Shown here piece after piece: positions 12,241 through 23,474 of a DNA stretch of 64,000 nucleotides; position 1 is the stretch's first letter, and every line of letters begins with the position of its first letter. The notes beneath the pieces were generated by a model. It saw only the letters and a program-made list of their open reading frames with translations, had not been told where the DNA came from and ran no database searches. The DNA comes from Cordylochernes scorpioides (lineage: Eukaryota; Arthropoda; Arachnida; Pseudoscorpiones; Chernetidae), in assembly GCA_030710605.1 (NCBI GenBank), contig CP092876.1, positions 63,612,115 through 63,676,114 of the forward strand, given 5' to 3'. The position numbers and the translations under genes are program-made.

Positions 12241-12480
12241 TGAGCCCAGGTTCGTACACCTCCAATTGTAATGGTTTCTGTACAAGGGAGGTATTTCTCC
12301 AAACAACAATTCTCCAGGTTGGAGAACAATAGGAGCTCTTCAATTCCTCCGAACAATTAAGTCAGAACAAATCCCAGCGTCGTTTCTTTCAAATCCCAAC
12401 CGATTGTTCTCTGTGTCGTTTGCACGTGTAATTGAAGTCGTCCAATAGTGCGCCATTCTACTGCGGGTATATCCTACAAA
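12240..12480. promoter_or_regulatory. Non-repeat island with SOX-like motif cluster
   Basis: Within about 120 bp there are ACAAT or ATTGT cores at 12305, 12324, 12351 and 12413, with further caattg and caattc sites. It also has a small inverted repeat (tctccaggttggaga). Functional use is inference. Confidence 0.3.
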
Positions 12481-12979
12481 TTGATAAGATTTTCCTTATC
12501 ACCTGCACAATATTCCTGCATTATATATACAGTTTCTTCTCTATTATGTATGAGATATCGTGAAAGGATAAATGTTTATTTACAATGCGATATCCAATGA
12601 AATAAAGACGTGATTGTCATAAATATTTGAATATAACCATTATTAAATATTCAGCAATGCGCCAAACATCATAAATGGCTTTCTCAATATAAATATATTT
12701 ATTGAATTCTGTTAAGGTATAGAGTATTTTTTCTCTTTGATTTATCTATAGATTGAAGAATATACACCTTTTTACTATTTGGATATAATCTAAAGGTATC
12801 GATAAAATATTAAAACGAGAGAGGAAGAAATAGAATTTTTTTTTATTATAAATTTACCCCCTCTCTCTCATTAGCTATATTTTTATATACGTAAAATATA
12901 ATATTTAAGAGACATAATGGATATTTAAATTTGTCACTAAATTTTCATAGAAATTAAAAAAATAATAAAAATACGCAAC

Positions 12980-13240
12980 CTAATTTTCTTCGGTTGTCTT
13001 CCACTTCAGCTGGCCGGCTTTACTGAGACAAAGGATGCTACCCAACCTCAACTCTACCTCTATGGGCAACTTCCCAGACTCGACCTTAGCATGGAACTCT
13101 CTGGTCAACTTGTTCTGCTCAACAATCTACTGGTGACAGCCCGGGTAGCTAGCGTTCTGTGCTACAGGAACCTGGGTTTTATCCTCGTATATAAATCTAT
13201 CTCTTACATTGACACTCTTTATAGCTATAGAAGAAGAAAC
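12980..13240 (-). pseudogene. Coding-like relic with one internal stop, family unknown
   Basis: On the minus strand a frame reads for about 85 codons from near 13240 to a TAG at 12980-12982. It is interrupted once by a TAG at 13127-13129. The translated text after that stop (IVEQNKLTREFHAKVESGKL, then IEVELRLGSILCLSKAGQLK) has normal protein composition, an amphipathic pattern and GC-richer codons than the flanks, which is unlike chance frames here. I do not recognise the family. It may be a decayed exon, a processed pseudogene or part of an unrecognised transposon. No ATG or splice site settles its start. Confidence 0.4.
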
Positions 13241-13269
13241 ACAATTCGTGGAAAAGAACTTCTTTTATA

Positions 13270-14060
13270 AGAAGCCGATCGTACAAGCTTTCTGGTAAGA
13301 CGCCCTTCTACGGGTATAAACATTTATATTTTATTTTGTACCCTTAAAGGGATGTCTTGTCTGAATCTTTAAATAAATAATTAAAAATTGTCATGTAGAC
13401 CTAATCAAATATAACTTTAAAATTTTAGATTACACAGCGAGTAGTGTCATAAGTTTCATTTTAAATGATGTATAAAATATTTTTGTTATTTGAAAATCAT
13501 ACAATTCGGAAACTTTTACAAATTGGAATAGAAAATATTTCTTATTTATAATTAATTTGATGACAAAATACTAGAACCTATTATTTATACATATATTCAT
13601 AATTGCGTTAAAATGCTTTTAAGACAGTCTAGAGATAAGGATGGTTGTAATGAATAAATATACTTGATAAATAGAGAGAACTAATTCTCGAAGACAAAAC
13701 TTGGTTTGTTGTTGTTCTACATCTGTATTTCAAACTATAATTCCTCTATTCATTTATAAGCAAATGTTTATGTTAAAATAATTCTCTCATTTTGATATAT
13801 ATATATATGAACACTCTAATTTTCAAAATTCAATCGGCCAACTTAAACAATAATTTTAAAAAAGAGCCTCTCATTTTTATTCACTAAGGTAAAATCGCAC
13901 CTTATAAAACCCGGGTCATTAATCTAGCTTTAAATAATCACTATTGAGAAATTCCTGAATATTACCTGCAAATGCAATCCAGAAAATATGCTTAAAAATT
14001 TGAAATCTCTTAAGCTCCTACAAAAACTCTCAACAAAGTTAAATATAATGATGCCTTAGC
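13270..14060. other. AT-rich spacer
   Basis: Nothing recognised apart from a short (TA)n stretch at about 13795. Confidence 0.4.
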
Positions 14061-14165
14061 ACGCATTCTGTCATGAAAATTCGAAACTATTATAGACGCG
14101 TATGATTCTTACAAAAATATTTTTTTAAAGAATCATACACGTCTATAATAGTTTCGAAGTTAAAT
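14060..14165. mobile_element. MITE-2 remnant collapsed to a hairpin
   Basis: Two 30-bp arms, 14081-14110 (tcgaaactattatagacgcg...) and 14128-14157, are inverted copies with one mismatch and a 17-bp loop. The arms are the terminal repeats of MITE-2 (see 17.2 and 59.6 kb), so the centre of the element is missing. Confidence 0.8.
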
Positions 14166-14655
14166 ATGATAAACTCCTGAAAATGGCTTATATTTGCCTT
14201 ACTACCATTGATTAAAGTTTTCTACATATCAAATATCAGGAAAATTTCTCAGAATTTTGTCTTCGTTCAGGTAAGAAAATTATCAACTTTAATTTCCATA
14301 CTTGTTAAATTCTACAAGGTGCATACAAATCTTGACGCTCCGCATACAAGTATAATACTTGTATAAATCAGGAAAATGTGGAAATAGATAGAGGGGAGAA
14401 TTCAAACTACATTTCCTCTGACGAAGATTCCAGAGAATAATTGAAATGTAAGGGTTAAAAAATTAAAAGTTGGTTAATGTAACTTGTTTTTTATTCACAA
14501 TAACAACTAATAAAATATTAGCATATATTGATACATTCTATTAGCTTGAATCCGTTGTTAACTCTTAACTCTTACAAGGAATGTGATCAAAAAGGTCTTG
14601 CACTGAGGCTGAGGCTATAACTTTATATTTATGAAAATTACAATATTTCAAAAAT
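14166..14655. other. AT-rich spacer beside the mariner relic
   Basis: No recognised feature. Confidence 0.4.
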
Positions 14656-14659
14656 AGCT

Positions 14660-15330
14660 TTCAGAATTAAACCCTCCAGCATTAATGAACATTTGCTATA
14701 CTTCTAACTTTGGAATACTTGGAAAATTCGCCTTTATGTATGCCTCGAAAAAAGTTTAACAATTTATCTTTAATGGCTTGTATCGTGTCAAAACCTTGAC
14801 CTTTAAGTATCATCTTTAATTTTGGATAAGGTAAAAGGTCATTCGGCGCTAAATCAGGAGAATAAGAAGGGCGTGGAAGCAGATGGGTGTTAATTTCACC
14901 AAAATAAACGAGCACTGAATATATGTGGCCGTGTTTTATTATGATGAATCCACCAATCTTTATTTATAACATCTTTATTAGCGTTTCTTTCGCACATCCT
15001 CCATAACCTTCTCAAAAAAGCGAGATAATATTCTTAGTTAATTGTCGTTCCAGTTGGTATGAATCTCTGATAATCGAGTCTTTACCTATCGAATAAGGTG
15101 GAGAACAGAACCTTCAATTTTGGCTTTACCATCCTGACATTTTCTGGGTCTCGATTCGTCATATTCCAACTATTGACTTGATTGACGTTTTGTTTCGGGA
15201 TCGTAGTCATACACCCATGTCTTGTCCTCTGTTATCACCTTATATTTCCACATTTGGTCTTGTACGATAAATTCAAGCAAGTTTTTGCAGATCTATTTTC
15301 GTATCTTTTTCGCCTCCAGAGCTAATATCC
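14660..15330 (-). pseudogene. Tc1/mariner transposase relic (catalytic domain)
   Basis: The minus strand reads from about 15290 through LLEFIV, then the first catalytic block (VITEDKTWVYDYDPETKRQ, normally a D near ETW), then stops and frameshifts. The last catalytic block PSYSPDLAPNDLLPYPKLK resumes at about 14870, with the C-terminal tail ending at 14682. Block order and wording are typical of mariner transposases. The final Asp of the catalytic triad appears as the D in APND. The middle Asp block was not found in frame and several stops interrupt, so it is inactive. It is more decayed than the element at 43 kb and of a different subfamily, as judged by the ETW...PETK wording. Confidence 0.85.
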
Positions 15331-15560
15331 GAGGGACAAAATTTCAAAGTCATCTTTTTGCCATATGTCATTCTATTATCATCATTAATAATGGAATGGC
15401 ATATGGCAAATAATCCTAAAGTTTTTTCAGACACGTTTATGATTGTTATTCTTCAATTTTGAAAAACACCAAGGATTTCAACATTTTCAGGAACACTCAC
15501 AGTTTTTGAAAGAATGAGAGCCGCGTGCGCAAACAATTTCCTGTGTGCATCTGGTATTAA
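15331..15560. repeat. Small inverted repeat, probably inside the mariner relic
   Basis: tttgccatatgtcattctattatcatcatta and its near inverse taatggaatggcatatggcaaa face each other at about 15358-15410. Confidence 0.6.
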
Positions 15561-16095
15561 ATTCTTTCCTCTTTTTATATATATAATAGAAATACTATTT
15601 ATTTTTCACTTCACGTTTATTTTTAATTAGGCCAGTGTGCCCTCATTTTGATCATCAACTTTGTATAGATAATATACCCATCTACACAAATTTATATAAA
15701 TCCCTATAAAATTATGCTTTCCAACTTTCTAATTTTAAAATTCTATGAATAATTTAGTTCGAAACTCTCTCTCTCTCTTACACACGTTTTAAAGTTGATT
15801 AAAAGAAATGTAATAACGAAAATCTAAAAATCACATGCAAATTTGCATGTTATAATACAATTTTATAAAGGTTCTTCATAAAGTTTTCGTAGTTTATAAA
15901 ATTTTATTGAACACACGTTAAAGTATTTATTTTATAAAATTAAAAGGTAAAACCTATATCAAACTTTTCTTGATTAAGTTAATAATAATAGAGAATTTAA
16001 CTATTGGATAAATTTAAATACATTTTTTAAATATTCTTATTCTGAATTTACATTCATTAAACAGAGAAAATATGACAGATAAATTTGTCAAATGG
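15561..16095. other. AT-rich spacer
   Basis: Only a short (CT)n tract near 15765 is visible. Confidence 0.4.
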
Positions 16096-16099
16096 AGAA

Positions 16100-16685
16100 A
16101 CTATTTTTTCATTCTCCGTTTAAAAAAGAAAACGTTGAAAACCAAATTGAAAAATTCCACGACCGAGGTAATGCAGATGACTGCGCACTGTTGATGGTCA
16201 CTTGGGGGTACCAAGTGCGCTAGAAAAACGAGCTGTGTGGAGGCCGCTGGGATTTGGCAGTGAGGTAAACTACAATTTGGAGATATCATTTCTGACGTGG
16301 AAAGTTTGAAGTCTGAGGATAATTGCCTCCTGCAGCTAACAAGCCCGGGACCCTAGGGGCGCCGATAATGGCGAGTGTCCAGAAAAATACTTTTTTTTTC
16401 ATCCAATCTTTAATTATAATGGAGCAGCGATTTATTCCAGTTGTGTCTCTGAGGGCTCTAATTACTTCACCACCTTTTCTGTGACTCTGATGTTCTGTAG
16501 TTGTTGACTATAGCATCAGGATGGAAGCCTCTAATTCCATCGACAGTGATGAAGACACACGCACTACATGGCTCCTCCCGTACCTACATATCCATATCTA
16601 TGGTGCCCAACATCACCATCATTCTTATCGCTACTTCTTCGGGGGGAGTGCAGGGAATGTAGTCCTCAGTAGTATCTTACAATTC
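16100..16685. promoter_or_regulatory. GC-richer island, possible exon or regulatory element
   Basis: Flanks are AT-rich; this block is not and is repeat-free until MITE-1 starts at 16688. A plus-strand frame opens at 16521 (MEASNSIDSDEDTRTTW...) with a histidine run and enters the MITE without a splice donor that I can see. No family is recognised. Confidence 0.25.
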
Positions 16686-16687
16686 CA

Positions 16688-16890
16688 CTCATGGACAAAA
16701 CTTGAGGAAGTTGTACCTTTTAGCACATGTATATCGGGATTAAAACAATAAATCTGAAAGATATTTGATACACATTGACCTTTATTGAAGGCACACACGA
16801 GATAATTAGGTGCGAAAAAATTCCTTCTCTCTAAAAAAAAAAAAAAAAAGACGCGCGGCGACTTTAATTCCTTAAGTTTTGTCCAAGAGT
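16688..16890 (-). mobile_element. MITE-1 copy 3, full length, reversed
   Basis: Left end ctcatggacaaaacttgagg and right end ccttaagttttgtccaagag. The interior is the reverse complement of the 45 kb copy. It has acquired an A-run near 16830. Confidence 0.85.
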
Positions 16891-16892
16891 GT

Positions 16893-17214
16893 GTTTCAGA
16901 TAGCATTTTAGCACCATGTATCGCTAAGAATTAAAACTAATTTTTTCTCAACATGACTTTTATTTCTGAATATACATATAATATGATCAGCTATATATAT
17001 TATGAATACCTGCACTAAATAATAAAAGTTTAAAGTGTGAGGGAATGGCTCAGACACATCAATGATGAATCCCCTAAGCGGTCTACACTGGTTCATCTCT
17101 GAATACAATTTTTATTCATTGCAGTCTGTAAAAATATATTTACTGTGAATACTTATATATGATATTTATATATATGTATATAAATTATAAATAGATGTAA
17201 TTCTGCTGTCCTCA
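16893..17214. other. AT-rich spacer
   Basis: No supported feature. Confidence 0.4.
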
Positions 17215-17488
17215 AAGCTTATGTCCATAGTTCATCTAAAATACCCATTCCAAGAGTCTAGCATCAGTATCACTATAAAAAAAAAAGATCGAAAAATGCA
17301 ATATAATAGCGGTATGGTAGATTAAACTGGCGAAACCGCTGGGAGGGTTCACCACTGGTGAGCCAGGCCCTCCCATTAATTTTTAATTGCAGTAAGGACA
17401 GTAGAAATTGTTTATTTTTAAAAAAGAATCATACGCGTCTATAATTATTTCGAATTTTGATAACAGATGGCGCGCTAATGCATCATAT
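17215..17488 (+). mobile_element. MITE-2 copy
   Basis: Starts aagcttatgtccatagttcat (shared with 51.4 kb). It contains ggcgaaaccgctgggagggttcacc and cagtaaggacagtagaaattg, then the terminal block aagaatcatacgcgtctata, and ends in gataacagatggcgcgcta. Confidence 0.75.
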
Positions 17489-18050
17489 ATATTATTTTTA
17501 ATTCGAGCTGAAAATAATTTCTAATTTATTTAGTATAATTTATTGTAAATTTATTAAACAATTAATACATTGTACTTATTGTATGAATTTTACGTATAAA
17601 TATTTTATTAAGTAATACTTATATACAGAAGAGAAGAGCCATATTTCGACATATTTTGATTTTTAAAAAATATCCACACAGAATGAGTGTGATCAGGATT
17701 TAGGTTTATCAAACTTCGAAGAGGTAAACACGTTGTGGATCAAACTCGAATTAAAATCTTATTGTTAAGATTTACATTATTCAAAGTTAAGGAAACAAAC
17801 TCTATATGTGAAATTTATAATTTTTCTTTGGAAATTTATCAATTATAACTGGTAATGATATTTTAAATATAATAATGAATATATAAAAGGTTGTTTGTTT
17901 TTTCTGAGAATAGCTTTTCACAATAATCGAGATTTCTAAAAGAATACATAGTTCGGTCTAGATGGACTTAAGAAACACACTAGCGATGCAGGCACGGCAG
18001 TCCTTTATTCGAACCCGAGATATGCCTCTTATGTTTCATAGAGTAGTGTA
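17489..18050. other. AT-rich spacer before the 71-bp array
   Basis: No supported feature. Confidence 0.4.
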
Positions 18051-18054
18051 TGAA

Positions 18055-19250
18055 GATATCTTAAGTAAAATAATGTAGTGGGAACTACCAAATCTTACCA
18101 GGCTGATATTCACAAGTAGTAAAATGTAAACTTAAGTAAGAAAATGTAGTGGGAACTACCAAATCTTACCAGGCTGATATTCACAAGTAGTAAAATGTAA
18201 ACTTAAGTAAGAAAATGTAGTGGGAACTACCAAATCTTAGCAGGCTGATATTCACAAGTAGTAAAATGTAAACTTAAGTAAGAAAATGTAGTGGGAACTA
18301 CCAAATCTTACCAGGCTGATATTCACAAGTAGTAAAATGTAAACTTAAGTAAGAAAATGTAGTGGGAACTACCAAATCTTACCAGGCTGATATTCACAAG
18401 TAGTAAAATGTAAACTTAAGTAAGAAAATGTAGTGGGAACTACCAAATCATACCAGGCTGATATTCACAAGTAGTAAAATGTAAACTTAAGTAAGAAAAT
18501 GTAGTGGGAACTACCAAATCATACCAGGCTGATATTCACAAGTAGTAAAATGTAAACTTAAGTAAGAAAATGTAGTGGGAACTACCAAATCCTACTAAGC
18601 TGATCTTCAGAAGTAATAAAAAGATATTTTAAGTGAAACAATGTAATGGGAACTAGTTAAATCCTACCATTCTGATCTTCAGAAGTAGTTAGAGTAACTT
18701 AAAGTGAAACAATATAGTGTGAACTAGCCAAATTCTACCAGGCTGATCTTCAGAAGTAGTAAAAGGTATCCTTAAGTGAAACAATGTGAACTATTCAAAT
18801 TCTACGAGGATGATCTTTATAAGTAGTAAAATTAAACCTTAAGTCGAGCAATTTAGTGGAAACACCAAACCTTACAATGCAGATCTTCAGAAATAGTATA
18901 AGGTAATCTTAAGTACAACAATGTAGTGGGAACTACCAAATCTCACCAGACTGATCTTCAGAAGTAATAAAAATGTAAAATTAAATAAAACAATGTAGCG
19001 GGAATTAACCAAATCCTACTAGGCTGAACTTCAGAAGTAGATTAAGGTAGTCTTAAATAAAAAAAATGTAGTGGGAGCAATCAAACCTTACAAGACAGAT
19101 CATCAAAAGTAGTATAAGGTAACTTTAAGTAAAACAATGTAGTGTGAACTAGCCAAATCCTACTAGGCTGATCTTCAGAAGTATTATAATGTAAACCTGA
19201 GTAAGACTATTTAGTGTCAACTAGCCAAATCCTACTAAGCTGATAGACAG
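18055..19250. repeat. 71-bp satellite array
   Basis: The unit contains aaaatgtagtgggaactacc, accaggctgatattcacaag and tagtaaaatgtaaacttaag. Unit starts at 18141, 18212 and 18283 give a period of exactly 71 bp. The left part (to about 18590) consists of near-identical units differing at one or two bases. From about 18590 to 19250 the units are diverged in sequence and length. The array therefore has a young homogenised half and an old half. Confidence 0.95.
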
Positions 19251-19331
19251 AAGTGGTATAGGAGAACGGTCACAGAGGTGATTATCTGAAAATATCCAGG
19301 ATGTAGTCCCGAGCAAAGAGCCATAAACAGA

Positions 19332-19586
19332 ATGTGTTGGGGCTACATCTATAAAAAGACACCAAATTCAATGATAATGGTGATGATACCGAATGAATGG
19401 CGAAATTATGTGCCTGCATTAAAGGTAAGTGCTACCAACCAACAGCTGTGTCTGAATCTATGTCAAGGTAATCAACAAATGTGTCTGTTCTCCATGATAG
19501 GAACGACCTCATCTGAAGCTAAGGCTGATTGCTACAGACGCACATCTACCTATATTGACGGTTTTTACTATCAAGAAATTATCTAG
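19332..19586 (+). CDS. Unrecognised short open frame after the satellite
   Basis: An 84-codon frame follows the array. Its second half is cysteine-bearing (QQLCLNLCQGNQQMCLF, then ADCYRR). The cysteine spacing is loosely like small extracellular domains, but I cannot assign one. A donor-like GTAAGT lies inside it at about 19425. It is most likely chance or a fragment of an exon. No start or splice evidence supports a full gene. Confidence 0.12.
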   Translation: MCWGYIYKKTPNSMIMVMIPNEWRNYVPALKVSATNQQLCLNLCQGNQQMCLFSMIGTTSSEAKADCYRRTSTYIDGFYYQEII

Positions 19587-19689
19587 TTTTCAAAACCTGC
19601 ATTCAATGTTGTACATAGCTTACCATTAACACTATGTATAGTGTGGAAATAGTTTTCTTAAATACCATTTCTAAATTGCATCCTTCAGT

Positions 19690-19925
19690 GTACCTTATGC
19701 GAGATATAATCTTATAAGCTTGTATAAGCAGATTGATTCAATACAGTATTAGAGCTCTAAAGAAGCGGTCTTGTAGATTTAATTGGAGAAACCGCCACTG
19801 TTGAGCTAAACCCTTCCAATATTTTATCATCGCGGTAGGGACAATGGAGGTTTGATTGATGAATGAAAGAAACATTTGCGTCTCAATGTTTTAATTTGCC
19901 GTATATAGATCGCGCGTTATTGCTT
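19690..19925 (+). mobile_element. MITE-2 copy, diverged
   Basis: Carries agcggtcttgtagatttaatt, ggagaaaccgcc and gcggtagggacaatgg, and the right end gatcgcgcgttattgc, in the family's order. Confidence 0.6.
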
Positions 19926-20209
19926 TATATTATGGATATCAAAATATAAATGATGTTTTCTAATGTAACCGAAAAATCATTAACATTTCATTCATAGGGT
20001 CATTGCAAGTATAAATAGTAGATGATTGAGAAGTGTGCAAAGAATGGCCAAGAAAAAGTAACTCTTTCAAAATTTAAAATTTCATAGAACTGCAGGAGTC
20101 TCATTTGTATTCTATGTAATAAGGATAAGCTATTATGTAATTAAGTGTAAGCTTACTTAAACACATCTATACATAGCCTCTGAAACTTAACGAAATAAAA
20201 TAAAAGGTA

Positions 20210-20715
20210 ATTCTAGCGGGGATCTTTCATCCATCCCTCCAATTAAGGTACATCTGACGCCATTGTAATCTGATTACGTGACATTTCGGTTTGACAGTCG
20301 CGAATTACATTGGAAAAATCCCATTACACCAATGGTTCCAGATTTCGGGTAAAATAAAAAAAAGAAGAATGCAGTTTTAGCGAATCGATTGTGTTCCAAG
20401 TGTCCCGGCCAATTGGCGAAATCTCACCCCACCGTCCCCAGGGACGGACTGACGTGGCGAAACCTTAATTCCTCCTTTTTTTTGGTGTTTGGAGCGAGCG
20501 CGGCATACTGATGCTAGGCTCCTATTTACAACCGCCCGCCGCCGCTCAAATTGAATTTTGTCCTGCGCCAATGGAAACGTCTCTCTATTCTATCTCCCAA
20601 CTTTTTACCGAGGCCTTGTTCCAATCTTATTTCACATCGCCTGGATTAAAGAAGAACACCTTGATGAAAACTCGCGACTTGCATTTTAATCGCCAAGCTA
20701 ATGTCACGTAGTTGG
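20210..20715. promoter_or_regulatory. GC-richer island, candidate conserved element or exon
   Basis: It contains cctccaattaagg, ccaattggcg, cccattacacc, gacgtggcg and cgccgccgctcaaattg. Both strands have open frames of about 65 codons (20511-20711 plus, 20377-20571 minus), which cancel as evidence. I prefer a noncoding regulatory interpretation. Confidence 0.3.
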
Positions 20716-20959
20716 TTGTTTGTTCAGATCTAGAGGGCAAACTCCAATATCTCTCTAGAAAAAAAGTTTTTTCCACTTTATTATTTTCATCGTAATTTAT
20801 TGTTTTTTATATATGGATATGTGGAGATTTTTAAAGATATAATTCAAAGATGATTTACTAGATTTTATCATATTAATAAATATATGACGCGGTAGTATAC
20901 ATTAGATTTAATTTTCACTATTAACTTTGATGAATATGCATATATATATGTTTATATTT

Positions 20960-21760
20960 ATAGGTTTTTCCACGTCTTTCAAAGAAGGCGGTAGGAAAAA
21001 GTCGCTGCACCAAATACTGAATTGTACCGTGGCGGAAGGTTAAGAAAGGCCCGGGGCTCTAACCAACCACCCTTTGGCATGAGGTAGTAGAAGGGGCGAC
21101 TCCGCATGGCGATCTTAGCGCCGGTGGTTCCTCGAGAGAGTTAGCCACGATCTCTTGAAACTCTTGGGTTTTCACTTTGTGTATGCGCCATTGGGAACAT
21201 CATTGCCAATTGATTTTCGTAAATCAAGGGGTTTACACAGCAATAGCACACCCCGCGCCCTTTCCCTGCCTCAACTTTGTGCCTCAGAGTAGCCTGATTC
21301 GTCGGCAGATTTAGGATTGACTGGTAAGAGGACGAGGGTCGAAGGTGAAAGTTGAAGGCCTATTGGAGCGTAGGACGAGTTTACCCATATCCAAGCAGGA
21401 GGTGCATACAGCAGCTTGGCAGAGATCACTGTAGACGCCTGTGTGCAGACTTATCGACCAAATGGAGCTAGAACTTAAAAGTGGTGCGAAAGACAATACC
21501 AAAAGTTCGCTTGGTGCACGAGCGTATATCAGTTTCTACAGGCTGGAAAACTAGAAATATCGGAGTACAGCTTCTGTCATAGGCGTACAACTCATATAGG
21601 TTAAGTAGCCAAACCATCCATCGGTACCCTCAAAGCTTTCGGCCTAAGATGCCCACTATCCGTAGATGTCTTTAAAGATTATGTACATAGTAGGTTTAAA
21701 TACTTTGGCTCAAGAGTCGATCTATACTCCCGAATATACAGAGTGGGGAATTTATTTTAG
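20960..21760. other. GC-richer block of unknown origin
   Basis: About 800 bp with clearly higher GC than the surroundings, no repeat family shared with the rest of the window and no sustained frame (a 63-codon minus frame at 21311-21502 only). It could be a decayed non-LTR element or noncoding host sequence. Confidence 0.3.
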
Positions 21761-22300
21761 AACTAATTGATGTCCATGGGGAAAAAGACCATTCATTACA
21801 TATTTAAATTTTATATAGTTGACCACATACACCTAAAGGACAACATCGTTCAATGAACCCGCCATCAGTGGCAATAACAGCTTCTATACTTTGAAAAAAA
21901 AAAATGATCGGGCGAATTTCAAAAATGCAGAAATATCTGAATCGGTGTGTTCTGCAGCTAAGGAAACAATGACTGCATGTCTTTTCATTTCTTTTGTTAG
22001 ATTAATGTTTTGCCATGTTTACCTGCTACCCATCCCAGGACACTTTTATTTTTACCGTTTATCATTACTCTTCATAATTCATTCTTTCATACCTCATCTC
22101 TAATGTTAGAAATAATCATTATTTCTCCCCAAAATAAATTTGGATTTTTCGTTGAAAAGAAACACATGCGGTATAATTTTAAAATGTCGTTAAACTATGT
22201 TTTCACACAGTTACACATATTACACACAGGAAAGTGTAGAACCTATCTTGTGCGTTCTCAAAAGGCTGCCGCATCCTGTATAGGCAAATTCCCAATATAA
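21760..22300. other. Spacer, chance open frames
   Basis: Overlapping frames at 21891 and 22010 show no recognisable motif. Confidence 0.35.
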
Positions 22301-22305
22301 TATAC

Positions 22306-22485
22306 ACTAATGGAAAAAATTTGAGAGAGTTTTACCTTTTAGCATGTATAACGGAATTAACACAATAACTCTGAAAGATATTACAGTGACCTTTATTTTA
22401 GACACTCGATATAACCAAGTGTTAACAAAATTGCCTTTGTCTTCTTAAAAAATAGACGTCCTGGGGCATCAAAGATTTTAAACTT
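22306..22485 (-). mobile_element. MITE-1 copy 4, reversed, decayed
   Basis: It contains agttttaccttttagcatgta, ctctgaaagatat, tgacctttatt and aaaattgcctttgtcttctt in the same order as the 16.7 kb copy. The outer end has lost the terminal repeat. Confidence 0.7.
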
Positions 22486-22504
22486 CATTTAGTTTTTTCG
22501 ATGG

Positions 22505-22595
22505 GTGTATATATGGTAGATTAAACTGGCGTAACCGCTGGGAAGGTTCACCACTGATGAGCCAGGCCCTACCACAACCTTCTTTCATTACTATA
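22505..22595 (+). mobile_element. MITE-2 central fragment
   Basis: Carries ggtagattaaactggcgtaa, ccgctgggaaggttcaccactg and gagccaggccctaccac only. It is nearly identical to the centre of the 17.2 kb copy and directly abuts MITE-1. Confidence 0.7.
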
Positions 22596-23010
22596 TAAGG
22601 AAATCCGAATTTTTCTTTTTGTACAAAAAAGACATATACTGCTATATAAATAGTGTACACATTTGAATGTATAGTAATGATAGTTAGACCTATCTTATTT
22701 AAGGATCGGGTCAGAGCTTCTCATTCAATGTGGAAAAGTTAGCCCTTCATCATGAATCTCCTTTTATAGCTTAACCGCTCGATAATGGACACTTTGTACC
22801 AGGGTCGCATTCATTTAGATTTTTATAAGGCGGATTTTTGTTAAAATATCGACCTATTTATGTTTTAAAGAACTGATAAAATTGATAAATTTATCCTTAA
22901 TTATATATAGAATACTGCAAAATATTATATATATATATAATTTGTTTCTTTAAAAAGCGCAATCCATAAAATATCTTTAATTAAAAAAGCATATATTGCG
23001 TCAAAATATC

Positions 23011-23471
23011 ATTTATTTTACCAATATTTCATTTGGCTGAACGCCAACCTTTATCAAGGTATTATAATATATTAAAGTGTGTCAACAACAAACTCAGGGC
23101 CACATAACGTCAACAGAATTAGGTTTTAATAATATTTTGGTTATATTTAATGGGGAAAAAATTGATATAAATATTTATATTATGGACAAAATAAATTTCG
23201 AAAACCTAATTCTGTTGACGTAATGTGGCGCTGAGTATACGTTATTGTTAATTATCAAAATATTCACCCCCTTATTTTACAGAATTTATTTTGTCCATAA
23301 TTTAAATGTATATATCAATTTTTTCCCCATTAAATATTTGTAAAAATATTTTTAAAACCTAATTCTGTTGACGTTATGTGGCGCTGAGTTTGTTTGTAGA
23401 CACACATTAATATGTTATAACACCTTGATTAAGGTTGGCGTTCAGCCAACTGAAATATTGGTAAAATAAAT
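23011..23471. mobile_element. 461-bp foldback element with long arms
   Basis: Arms of about 187 bp (23011-23197 and 23283-23471) are inverted copies: atttattttaccaatatttc, ggctgaacgccaacct and taatggggaaaaaattgata all recur inverted. The 86-bp loop contains a third copy of the motif acctaattctgttgacgtaa tgtggcgctgag. No transposase is present. The RNA would form a very long hairpin. Confidence 0.85.
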
Positions 23472-23474
23472 TAT

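Noticed and set aside
16521..16751. 76-codon frame with a histidine run
   Set aside because: It runs into MITE-1 and has no splice donor or known motif; not called as a gene.
21080..21090. tgaggtagtag, the same as the let-7 microRNA seed region
   Set aside because: The following bases (aaggggcgac) do not match let-7 and I see no complementary arm for a hairpin.
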